DNA from: a virus
Length of the DNA stretch: 26,860 bases
Virus record (IMG/VR): IMGVR_UViG_3300044625_001265
Coordinates: 1-26,860 of that record
Direction: 5' to 3' (one strand)
This document shows positions 1 through 7,990 of this stretch, in pieces; the stretch's first letter is position 1, and every line of letters starts with the position of its first letter. The notes beneath the pieces were generated by a model that did no database searches, was not told the DNA's origin, and worked only from the letters and a program-made list of their open reading frames with translations. The translations under genes and the position numbers were made by a program.

Positions 1-651
1 CACCAGCTGGGCGAGGCCCTGGCCCGCGAGAAGGACGCCCGGATTGCCCGGGTGCTCTATGCCGCGGCCAAGCGCACCACCGAGCCGCTGAACAAGGCCA
101 GCAATGCCGGCCGCACCGGCACCGCGCGGACCCTCAGCGCCGGCTATGCCACCGCCTCGAAGCAGGCCAAGGGGGACGAGCTCGCTTCTGTGATCGGTGA
201 CATCAAGGTCGCCATGCAGAAGAAGGATGTCCCCACGGATGACCTGGTGGTTGTCGTGCCCCCCGACGAGTACGACTTCCTCAACGAGGGCAGCAAGGTG
301 ATCAATGCCGACTTCAACCAAGGGTCGGCCAATGGCACCTATGGCGGCGGCAACATCGGCCGGGTGAAGGGGCTCCCGGTCACGTGGAGCAACCACGTCA
401 CCCAGGCGGCCTACACCAACACGTCCTTCGATCGCAACGCGGCCTACCAGCAGAACCTGACCAAGTGCCGGGCTCTGATCTTCCACCGTGATGCGATCGG
501 TGTGCTCACCCTGCGCCGCCCGCAGCTGCAGATGACCGCCCCCGGCGGTGACTACAACGTGGTCTACCAGTCGCAGCTGTTCGTGGCCCGCATGGCTATC
601 GGCATGGGGATTCTCCGCGCCGAGTGTGCCGCCGTGATCGAGGTCCCGTAG
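1..651 (+). CDS. Major capsid protein, C-terminal part (T7 gp10-like)
   Basis: The frame is open from the first base of the window, so the gene is cut at its 5' end; 216 codons and a TAG stop remain. The product resembles the C-terminal two thirds of the T7 gp10 capsid protein (HK97 fold), which builds the icosahedral shell around the scaffold. Recognisable stretches are VVVVPPDEYDFL near residue 81, GRVKGLPVTWSNHV near residue 120 and a closing segment with YQSQLFVARMAIGMGILR. It lies directly upstream of a strong terminator and the tail tubular genes, the order seen in T7 (10, terminator, 11, 12). I see no slippery site that would give a gp10B-like extension. The N-terminus and scaffold contacts cannot be judged here. 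Confidence 0.9.
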   Translation, partial: HQLGEALAREKDARIARVLYAAAKRTTEPLNKASNAGRTGTARTLSAGYATASKQAKGDELASVIGDIKVAMQKKDVPTDDLVVVVPPDEYDFLNEGSKVINADFNQGSANGTYGGGNIGRVKGLPVTWSNHVTQAAYTNTSFDRNAAYQQNLTKCRALIFHRDAIGVLTLRRPQLQMTAPGGDYNVVYQSQLFVARMAIGMGILRAECAAVIEVP

Positions 652-678
652 ACTTCCTTCGGAGTGAGGCGTTCGACG

Positions 679-703
679 GCCCTGCCTTCGGGTGGGGCTT
701 TTT
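679..703 (+). terminator. Intrinsic terminator after the capsid gene
   Basis: An 8-bp stem (679-686 with 691-698, including two G-T wobbles) closes a TTCG tetraloop and is followed at once by five T residues. This is a classical rho-independent terminator with an extra-stable C(UUCG)G loop. It sits where T7 has its late terminator between genes 10 and 11. It would lower expression of the tail genes relative to the capsid gene, or require new initiation downstream. Confidence 0.9.
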
Positions 704-724
704 CATGGCTGCCGATAGCATTGG

Positions 725-740
725 TCTGCATGGCTGCAGA
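725..740 (+). promoter_or_regulatory. Palindromic leader element, exact copy
   Basis: TCTGCA-TGGC-TGCAGA forms a perfect 6-bp inverted repeat with a 4-base loop. It ends three bases before the ATG at 744 and follows the capsid terminator, so it lies where transcription or translation of the tail genes must restart. The same arms recur at 14920, 15503 and 26403. It may be an operator, part of a promoter, or a 5'-leader hairpin; the sequence alone does not decide. Confidence 0.5.
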
Positions 741-743
741 GAC

Positions 744-1385
744 ATGGGCCTGACGAACCAATGGGCAACGCCAGGCCGCACCACCCTGCTGGAGGCGGTG
801 AACATCGTGCTGATGAACATCGGCGAGCAGCCGGTGTCCACGCTCGAGAACCAGCAGGTGCTGGAGGCCCGCACCGCAGAGGCCACCATCCTGGAGATGC
901 ACAAGGAGGGGCAGACCCGCGGCTGGAGCTGGAACAGCGAGCGCGAGTACCCCTTCACCCGCAGTAGCGGCGGGGAGATCGTGCTGCCCGCCAATGTGAT
1001 CAGCTGGCAGCCGGACCCCTACGAGTTCCAGCACCGCTACCAGTTGCGCGGCCAGCGGGTCTACGACAAGGAGAGCCGCAGCTACCAGATCCCGGTCGCC
1101 CAGCTCAAGGCGGATGTGGTGTGGCTGCTGCCCTGGGACGAGTGCCCCGAGGCTTACAACCGCTGGTCGCTGATCCGCGCTGCCCGGGTGTTCAGCGCCC
1201 GCACCATCGGCGATGTGAGCGGGGTGCAGTACACCCTGGCGGATGAGCAGCAGGCGCTGATCGAGCTGCTGCGGGTGGAGAACACCCAGGAGGCGCCGAA
1301 CATGATCACCGGCCGCAAGCGGTTCCCCACCTTCCAGCCCGCCGAGGGTCTGACCGATCGGGCCATGGGGGGTGTGTTCCTGTGA
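744..1385 (+). CDS. Tail tubular protein A (T7 gp11-like)
   Basis: The 213-residue product matches the gp11 family (T7 protein 196 aa), which forms the upper ring of the short tail below the portal and carries the fibres. The family pattern is clear near the N-terminus: LLEAVNIVLMNIGEQPVSTL, then a variable helix, then TRGWSWNSE, as in T7 gp11. I chose ATG 744 because the homology starts there. ATG 705 is in frame but lies in the tail of the terminator and adds 13 residues with no family match. The stop overlaps the next start as GTGA (1382-1385), so translation of protein B is probably coupled. Confidence 0.9.
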   Translation: MGLTNQWATPGRTTLLEAVNIVLMNIGEQPVSTLENQQVLEARTAEATILEMHKEGQTRGWSWNSEREYPFTRSSGGEIVLPANVISWQPDPYEFQHRYQLRGQRVYDKESRSYQIPVAQLKADVVWLLPWDECPEAYNRWSLIRAARVFSARTIGDVSGVQYTLADEQQALIELLRVENTQEAPNMITGRKRFPTFQPAEGLTDRAMGGVFL

Positions 1386-3874
1386 GCCTGATCAGCTACC
1401 TGATCCCAAACCTGATCCAGGGTGTCAGCCAGCAGCCGGATGCTCAGCGCCAGCCCACCCAGGCCGATGAGCAGATCAATGGGGTGAGCTCACTCAGCGA
1501 GGGGCTGCGGAAGCGTGAGGGCAGCCAGGCCCTGGCCAAGATCAGCGACAACTCGCTGGGCAACGTGATGCTGCATCACATCCAGCGCGACCAGGTGGAG
1601 CAATACATGGTCGTCATCAGCCGGACAAGGGTGCAGGTGTTTGAGCAGCTCACGGGCGCCGAGCGCACCGTGGTGGCGCCGGAGGGCTATGGCTACCTGG
1701 CGTCAGGCGCGAACGCTCGCACAGACTTGCGAGCCGCGACGATTGCGGACTTCACCTTCATCAGCAACACAAAGGTCAAGCCGGCGATGACGGCCGCCCT
1801 GGCGCCAGCCACGCCGCGACCCTTTCCCCATGAGTGCCTGGTGTGGGTTAAGGCGGCGAACTACGGGCAGACCTACGAGGTCAACCTGAACGGCACGCTG
1901 GTCAGCGTGCAGACCGCCGTGCAGGCGGTGGTGGTTGATGGCAATAGCAAGGTCACTGAAAACCGGATCTCGGCCGCCGAGATTGCCAGACAGTTGCGGC
2001 AGGGCCTGTTGGGCGTCAACAACGTGGAGATTGCCCGCCGCAGCTCAGTTCTGTGGATCCGCAGCGACAGGCCCATCACGATCGAGGCGGCGGACGCCCG
2101 CTCCAACAGCGATATCACCGCAATCACCAACACGGTGCAGGCGTTCACCGACCTGCCCACCATCGCCCCCGGGGGCTACCAGGTGGAGGTGGTCGGCGAC
2201 CCGAGCAACAAGTTCGATGGCTACCACGTTGCCTTTGCGCCTCGCAGTGGTGCGTTTGGCGAGGGGCAGTGGGAGGAAACCGTTGCGCCGGGGGTGCCGT
2301 ACCAGATCGACCCCAGCACCATGCCCCATGTGCTGGTGCGGAGGCCCAACGGGACCTTCTTGTTTGGCCCGGCCGATGGCACGGTCACGCAAGAAGTGGA
2401 GATCCCGTCCTGGGGGCAGCGCACAGCAGGCAATCTGGACTCGTCGCCCGACCCGGGCTTCATCGGTCACCCGATTCAAGATGTGTTCGTGTTCAAGAAC
2501 CGCCTGGGATTCCTGGCGGATGAGAACATCATTCTCAGCCGATCGCGGGATTTCTTTGAGTTCTTCCCAGAGACTGCGACAGCAGTTCTGGACACCGACC
2601 CCATCGACATCACGGCCACGAACCCCCGCGTGGCGCTGCTCCGTCATGCGATCCCGTATCAAGACGAGCTGATCATCTTTGCCGATCAGATCCAGTTTCG
2701 GTTTAACGCATCAGCGGCGGCGCTGACGCCATCGACGGCGCAGATCACGGTGCTCACGCAGTACGAGATCGACCCAGACGTGAGGCCGATCCCGGTTGCT
2801 GGTGCGATTGTGTTCTGCCAGACAAACGGCGAGTGGTCGCAGTTCCGCGAGTTCAGCATCCGTGGTGCTGGAACGGCTTTGGTGGCTGATGCTGCCGATC
2901 TGACCAGCTATGTAAGCAGCTATGTCCCTAACGAAGTGCTGCGGCTGGCGGCAAACGACACGGGCTATTCGTGGTTCACAATCTCCGAGAAGCCTGGCTT
3001 CCGCAATCACATTTATGTGTTCAAGTATTTCTCTCGCAACGTGGGCGAAGGGATGCAGCGCGAGCAAAGCAGCTGGAGCTATTGGCGGTTCTCCAGTGCG
3101 CAGCGAATCCTGCAGATCGTGTGCGTGCAGGAGACGCTGTATGTGGTGATCCAGTACCCCGATGGTGAGGTGTGGCTGGAGAGGCTGTCGGCACGGGACA
3201 GCGCCACAGAGGTCGATGGCCGCTCGCCGATGCTCCTCGACCGCATGGTCAGCACGACAGCTGCGACCCCTGGCCCCATCAGGGTGAGCAACGGCGAATA
3301 CGACGCCGATGCCAAGACGACCACATGGGCCCTGCCTTACAGGGCAGAGTCCCTGACGCAGGCCTGGTCTGGCTATGCGCCTGGCCAGACCGGCGGCGTC
3401 CTGCTTGGCGAGACGCTGAGCGGCCGACGCATCACGGCCAGGGGTGACTGGCGCAACAAGGAGGTGTGGTTCGGAGCTGCCTACGAGTTCCTGTACCGCT
3501 TCACCCGCTTCCGGCTCTACCGGGATGCCGGCGGCGGCCGGGTGCCGGGCAATGTCGAGCGGCTGCAAGTGCGCCACGCCAAGATCCGCTACCACGGCAG
3601 CGAGTTCTTCGAGGCCTGGGTGCTGGCCGAACGCCGCGAGCCGGCTGTCTACACCTTCACCCACAGCGCCCTGGCGGTGCGCAATTCGCTGGTCGGCATC
3701 GAGGAGGAGGGGCCCTATGCCGACTCGCTGCAGGAGGGGGTGTTCACGGTGCCGATCCAGTCAAACAGTGAGAAGTGCGTGGTCGAGCTGCGCAACAGCA
3801 CCGCCCGCCCGTGCCGCTTCGCCAGCTGCGAATGGGTGGGGATGGTCCACACCAAGGCGAGGGCAATGCGATGA
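1382..3874 (+). CDS. Tail tubular protein B (T7 gp12-like)
   Basis: The 830-residue product matches gp12 of T7 (794 aa), the nozzle at the distal end of the tail. The start is GTG within the GTGA overlap with protein A. The family N-terminus is plain: SLISYLIPNLIQGVSQQPD, then QINGVSSLSEGLRKREG, equivalent to the T7 pattern of ISQQPD, QVNGWSS and EGLQKRP. The middle holds the usual VFVFKNRLGFLADENIILS stretch near residues 363-381. The segment from about 2460 to 3300 uses more A/T at third positions than its surroundings, possibly reflecting an older exchange. The stop overlaps the next gene as ATGA. Confidence 0.92.
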   Translation: MSLISYLIPNLIQGVSQQPDAQRQPTQADEQINGVSSLSEGLRKREGSQALAKISDNSLGNVMLHHIQRDQVEQYMVVISRTRVQVFEQLTGAERTVVAPEGYGYLASGANARTDLRAATIADFTFISNTKVKPAMTAALAPATPRPFPHECLVWVKAANYGQTYEVNLNGTLVSVQTAVQAVVVDGNSKVTENRISAAEIARQLRQGLLGVNNVEIARRSSVLWIRSDRPITIEAADARSNSDITAITNTVQAFTDLPTIAPGGYQVEVVGDPSNKFDGYHVAFAPRSGAFGEGQWEETVAPGVPYQIDPSTMPHVLVRRPNGTFLFGPADGTVTQEVEIPSWGQRTAGNLDSSPDPGFIGHPIQDVFVFKNRLGFLADENIILSRSRDFFEFFPETATAVLDTDPIDITATNPRVALLRHAIPYQDELIIFADQIQFRFNASAAALTPSTAQITVLTQYEIDPDVRPIPVAGAIVFCQTNGEWSQFREFSIRGAGTALVADAADLTSYVSSYVPNEVLRLAANDTGYSWFTISEKPGFRNHIYVFKYFSRNVGEGMQREQSSWSYWRFSSAQRILQIVCVQETLYVVIQYPDGEVWLERLSARDSATEVDGRSPMLLDRMVSTTAATPGPIRVSNGEYDADAKTTTWALPYRAESLTQAWSGYAPGQTGGVLLGETLSGRRITARGDWRNKEVWFGAAYEFLYRFTRFRLYRDAGGGRVPGNVERLQVRHAKIRYHGSEFFEAWVLAERREPAVYTFTHSALAVRNSLVGIEEEGPYADSLQEGVFTVPIQSNSEKCVVELRNSTARPCRFASCEWVGMVHTKARAMR

Positions 3875-4320
3875 ACTGGGCGTCGCCGACAAGAGAGCGG
3901 GTGCTGCACATCGCCCGCCACCTGCGCAAGCAGGATGCCTTCGAGGTGTTCTGCAGTGATGGGATGCAACCGGCGGAAGCTGTGATGACCAGCTGGCAGA
4001 ACAGCCCTGATTGCCGTTGCATAGAGGGCGACAGCGGAGAGCCAGTGGGCCTGTGTGGCATTGCGCCAAGGGGGAGGATCTGGCTGCTGGCCACCGATGG
4101 CCTGCTGGCCACACCGTCCCATCGCCGGCAGTTCTCCAGGGGTGCAAAGCTCTGGGTGGATGAGCTGATCGCCGATGGCGCCGGCCCGCTGTGGAACCTG
4201 GCCCTGGCCAGCAATGTGATCACCCTGCGGTGGCTGCGGTCGCTGGGGTTTGAGATCGGCACGCCTGCGCCGCACGGGCCCTGCGGGCAGCTGTTCGCCT
4301 ACTTCGAGAGGAGGGCGTGA
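3871..4320 (+). CDS. Internal virion protein A-like (T7 gp13-like, GNAT-like)
   Basis: The ATG at 3871 overlaps the nozzle gene stop as ATGA and gives 149 residues, close to T7 gp13 (138 aa). Position between gp12- and gp14-like genes, size and the pattern of an N-terminal DAFEVF block, a central IWLLATDGL strand and a C-terminal ITLRWLRSLGFEIG block fit the gp13/DUF2833 family. That family has an acetyltransferase-like fold and is needed to load internal core proteins in T7. No acetyl-CoA loop is obvious, so I infer a structural role rather than catalysis. Family assignment rests mostly on order and the WLRSLGF segment. Confidence 0.75.
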   Translation: MNWASPTRERVLHIARHLRKQDAFEVFCSDGMQPAEAVMTSWQNSPDCRCIEGDSGEPVGLCGIAPRGRIWLLATDGLLATPSHRRQFSRGAKLWVDELIADGAGPLWNLALASNVITLRWLRSLGFEIGTPAPHGPCGQLFAYFERRA

Positions 4321-5132
4321 TGGTTGCGCCCCTGATGGGTCTATCCCTGGCGATGGGTGGCCTGAACGCAGGCCTGGGGATCTTTGGCGCTTCGCAGGAG
4401 CAGGCCGCCGCCGAGCAGGACTATCTCAACCAGCGAGCGCTGCAGGGCGCCAATCAGCAGTTCGCCCAGTGGCAGGCGGCGTTCACCAAGCGCTACACCG
4501 ACGCAAACCAGCAGTACCAATACTGGCAATCGACGCTGGCCTACAACCAGCAGCGGGCCTATGTGAACAGCCTGCGCAACTTCGAGCTGAGCAAGGCGAT
4601 CGCTCAGGCCGAAGTGGTGGGGCAGACGCGGGCCGCGGCCGGCGCTGACTTTGCCCTGCAGTCGCAGGCGCTGAGCCAGCAGTTCGCCGAGGCCTCAATG
4701 GCTGATGCCGTGGCCTACCAGCAGTACCAGGTGGCAGCGCTCAAGGCGCGGGCATCGGTGGCGGCCAGTGGGCAGGAAGGCGGCAGCATCGACCGGCTGA
4801 TCAACGACTACGCCCGCCAGCAGGGCGACTACGCCACGATCCAGCAGATCAACGAGGGGCTGCGCAGCAGGCAGTACACGCGGGCGCAGACCGCGCAGAT
4901 CACGCAGTTCCTGAGCCGGTACAACAGCCAGCAGTTCTACGAGCAGCAGCCGTATCTGGAGCCGATGCGGCCCTTCCAGCCGCTGCCGACGCTGCTGGCC
5001 CCACCTGCGCCGACGCTCACCGGTGCGCGGCCGAGTAGCGGCCCTGGCGTGCTGGGCGGGCTGACCGGCCTGATGGGTGGCGTGAGCACCGGCCTCAGCG
5101 CCTACTCCACCCTCTCCAACATCGCAGGCTGA
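4320..5132 (+). CDS. Internal virion protein B-like (T7 gp14-like)
   Basis: The ATG at 4320 overlaps the previous stop by one base (TGATG); a GTG one codon earlier is also possible. A good ribosome site, GAGAGGAGG, lies just upstream at 4306-4314. The 270-residue product is alanine- and glutamine-rich and mainly helical, with a hydrophobic N-terminal segment (LMGLSLAMGGLNAGLGIFG) and a C-terminal glycine-rich hydrophobic segment, joined by a proline-rich linker near residues 215-240. T7 gp14 (196 aa) is ejected first and makes the pore in the outer membrane; the two membrane-active ends fit that role. Assignment is by order, composition and hydrophobic layout. Confidence 0.8.
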   Translation: MVAPLMGLSLAMGGLNAGLGIFGASQEQAAAEQDYLNQRALQGANQQFAQWQAAFTKRYTDANQQYQYWQSTLAYNQQRAYVNSLRNFELSKAIAQAEVVGQTRAAAGADFALQSQALSQQFAEASMADAVAYQQYQVAALKARASVAASGQEGGSIDRLINDYARQQGDYATIQQINEGLRSRQYTRAQTAQITQFLSRYNSQQFYEQQPYLEPMRPFQPLPTLLAPPAPTLTGARPSSGPGVLGGLTGLMGGVSTGLSAYSTLSNIAG

Positions 5133-7987
5133 TGAGCAGGGACCTTCCGCTGAACCAGATCCGCCCCGAGGCGCAGCCGCTGAGCACCTTCGTCCAGCCT
5201 GCGCAGCGCCAGGTGGCGGCACCGGCTGGGCCGCTGGAGATCCCGCGGGTGGCGCAGATCAATGTGATCCAGCAGGGCAGCGGCGGCAGTGTTGCCGGTG
5301 CCAACAACTTCGCCCGGACCGCTGCAGCGCTGGCGCCGTTCAACCAGGAGCTGACGCGGCTGGCGGGCACCGGCCTGGCGCTCTACGCCAAGAACGAGGT
5401 GCAGCAGGGCATCAACGAGGCGATGCGGGCCAAGGCGCTGCTCGATGGGCAGACGGCCCAGTCCGGAGCCGAGTACGCGGCCGAGAACCGCAAGCTGTCG
5501 GTGCAGGACCCGATCGCGGGCCTGATGATGGATCAGGTCAACCCGTTCCGCGCAGCAGGGCGGCAGCGGGCGCTGACCGAGCTGGCTGCGGCCGAGGCCC
5601 CGGGCGCCATGCTCACGGCCTACCGGAGCATGGAAGGGGCCTACCTACTCAATCCCGGCGACCCGAAGCTGGGGCAGCTCAAGGCCGAGGTGACCCAGGG
5701 CCTGGTGCAGAAGTACCAGCTGGATGAGAGCTCCCCGGGGTTCGCGCAGAAGTTCCTGCCGCAGCTGAACCAGGCCAGCGACAAGATCACCGAGCTGCAG
5801 TGGAAGGACCGCCAGGACTACCTCAAGGGTTCGGTGTGGCGCACGGCCCAGGCGCAGTTGCTGGGGATCTACGGAACCGCGCTGCGGGATGGCATCGAGT
5901 TCAACGGCGAGCGCATCACTCCTGACCAGGGCAGCCGGTTCCGCACCGCTGTCATCGCCGCATGGACGCTGACGCTTGACGGCTTCGCGGACGAGCTGGG
6001 GATCGCCGGGGAAGTGATCCCGATGAAGGTGAAGGCGATCGAGGGTGCGCTGGCGCTGGCCGAGTCGTCCGGGAACACGGAGCTGCGGGACCTGCTGCGG
6101 CAGATCAGCGTCGGCCCGCCGGACAAGTTCGGGCAGCGGCCGAACGCCATCTTCTACATGACGAGTGAGGCCCTCGATGCCGAGATCAAATACGGGGAGG
6201 TGTTCTACAAGCGGCAGCAGCGCGAGCAGGAATCGCTGGGCCAGGCGTACCAGGACGAGCTGATCAACAAGACCTATGGGATGCCTGATGGCGCGACCCG
6301 GCTACAGGAGATCGAAAAGCTGCGGGATGACCCACGCTTCCAGGCTCTGCCGCTGAACCAGAAGCTGGAGGCCGAGCAGAGCGTCAGCACCACCATCGAC
6401 AAGGTGACGGCCCTGGGCCGCAGCGCCGATGGGGTGGCGGCCCTGTTGCAGGACATGGACGGCCGGGTGGGGACTCAGTGGAACGCCAGCGAGGCCGTCA
6501 GCGAGTTCGAGGCGGCCCTGGCCGGGGCTCCGGAGGATCAGAAGCCTGCGCTGCGGCAGCAGTTCGCCGCGATCAGCCGCCGCAACAACGACCGCGAGGC
6601 ATCGCCCACCAGCCGGGATGTGAGCAATGTGATCGAGCTGCGGATCAAGGCCAACGCCAGGGCGGTATACCCCAACAGCGTCACCGAGGCGGCAATCCGC
6701 GAGCAAAGCGTGCAGCAGCTGATGGCCGGCCTGACCGATGCCAACGCGAAGGCGTCAGTGCAGCGGCAGTTCTCGGCCTACCAGGCGTTCGTCCGCCAGC
6801 GGATTGCCCAAGCCGAGGGCGAGAAGGGCGCACCGCTCACCAATGCCGAAGCTGTCGCGGTCGCCACGAAGGCTCTCGACGAATACGGCTCTCGGGATCC
6901 GAAGCAGAAGCAGTACCTGTTCCCCGGCGTCGATGGCCAGCCGAGTGTTGCCGGCAGCCAGCCGCAGCAGCAGGGAGCAGCGGCAGGGAGCAGCGCCCAG
7001 CAGCAGGGCCCGCCGCCTGGCACCAGGCCCGCCACCAAGCCGGTGTACCCCAGCGGCCAGCTGGACAACATCCCCGACCGGCAGAGCCGGGTGCGCAGCT
7101 GGCGATCCGAGCCGGTGCTGGATGCGCAGTCGGTCGTCACCGAGGCCAACCGGATCCTCTACGAGGGCGGCAAACCCAGCGCAGCGCTGCAGCGGTTCGC
7201 CAAGGACGCCGGCACCACCCCTGGCGCCCTGCTCAACAAGCACATCGACTACTACCCCGGAGGGATTCGAGTGACGCCAGAAGAACGCGAGCGGCTGCAG
7301 CGCGATGGCCGCCGAGCGCAGGCCACGCGCAGCTCAGCGCAAGCTGCGCAGACCGCTGCCAGATCGCCACAGGACAGCCCGGTGGCACGGGCAATGGGCT
7401 GGGCGCTCGACATGGTGATGGGCACCAAGCCAGCTGTCGCATCGCAGTCCCAGCCCCGGCTGCGGTCGGCGGTGGGCGCTGGCGGTGTTGGCGGCGGTGG
7501 GCAGGTGGCGATGCGGGGTGGCGGCGGTGGCGGTGGCACGCCGCTGACCAAGCTCATCGGCTCGCATGAGAGCTACGGAGGCAACTACGGGGCCTTCAAC
7601 CGTGGAGGCAGCAACCAGGGGCACACGGCCCACGGCAGCGGCATCGACCCCGGCCTTGCGGGCATGACCATCGGCGAGATCCAGCGCCGGCAGCTCGCGC
7701 CTGGCGTGCCAAGGAGCCAGCACCTTCACGCTGTCGGCAAGTACCAGATCATCGGCAGCACGCTGAAAGGCCTGGTTGACAGGGGGCTGGCATCGCCATC
7801 GGAGCGGTTCACCCCCGCTGTTCAGGATCGCCTGTTCATTGCGCTGGCCCGGGGCCGAATTGTCCGCGGGAATGTTGAGGCCACCATGCGCGGCCTGCAG
7901 CAGGAGTGGATAGGCCTCCAGTACGCCGACAAGGCGAAGTTGAGACAAGCAACCATCGACCTCATGCGCAACGCGGGGATGCTCTGA
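5132..7987 (+). CDS. Internal core protein (T7 gp15-like) with C-terminal lysozyme-like domain
   Basis: The 951-residue product starts at ATG 5132 (TGATG overlap) and is longer than T7 gp15 (747 aa). Residues 1 to about 600 are helical and rich in A, Q and E, as expected for a core protein that forms a periplasmic tube. A Q/P/A-rich linker (about 605-640) and a glycine-rich linker (about 780-805) precede a domain with SHESYGGNYGAFN (E813 is the likely catalytic acid) and GKYQIIGSTL (869-878), a pattern of the lysozyme/transglycosylase superfamily. This domain would open peptidoglycan during DNA entry. In T7 the murein-cutting domain is at the N-terminus of gp16, so its place here is different. 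The exact glycoside hydrolase family is unsure. Confidence 0.82.
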   Translation: MSRDLPLNQIRPEAQPLSTFVQPAQRQVAAPAGPLEIPRVAQINVIQQGSGGSVAGANNFARTAAALAPFNQELTRLAGTGLALYAKNEVQQGINEAMRAKALLDGQTAQSGAEYAAENRKLSVQDPIAGLMMDQVNPFRAAGRQRALTELAAAEAPGAMLTAYRSMEGAYLLNPGDPKLGQLKAEVTQGLVQKYQLDESSPGFAQKFLPQLNQASDKITELQWKDRQDYLKGSVWRTAQAQLLGIYGTALRDGIEFNGERITPDQGSRFRTAVIAAWTLTLDGFADELGIAGEVIPMKVKAIEGALALAESSGNTELRDLLRQISVGPPDKFGQRPNAIFYMTSEALDAEIKYGEVFYKRQQREQESLGQAYQDELINKTYGMPDGATRLQEIEKLRDDPRFQALPLNQKLEAEQSVSTTIDKVTALGRSADGVAALLQDMDGRVGTQWNASEAVSEFEAALAGAPEDQKPALRQQFAAISRRNNDREASPTSRDVSNVIELRIKANARAVYPNSVTEAAIREQSVQQLMAGLTDANAKASVQRQFSAYQAFVRQRIAQAEGEKGAPLTNAEAVAVATKALDEYGSRDPKQKQYLFPGVDGQPSVAGSQPQQQGAAAGSSAQQQGPPPGTRPATKPVYPSGQLDNIPDRQSRVRSWRSEPVLDAQSVVTEANRILYEGGKPSAALQRFAKDAGTTPGALLNKHIDYYPGGIRVTPEERERLQRDGRRAQATRSSAQAAQTAARSPQDSPVARAMGWALDMVMGTKPAVASQSQPRLRSAVGAGGVGGGGQVAMRGGGGGGGTPLTKLIGSHESYGGNYGAFNRGGSNQGHTAHGSGIDPGLAGMTIGEIQRRQLAPGVPRSQHLHAVGKYQIIGSTLKGLVDRGLASPSERFTPAVQDRLFIALARGRIVRGNVEATMRGLQQEWIGLQYADKAKLRQATIDLMRNAGML

Positions 7988-7990
7988 CCC

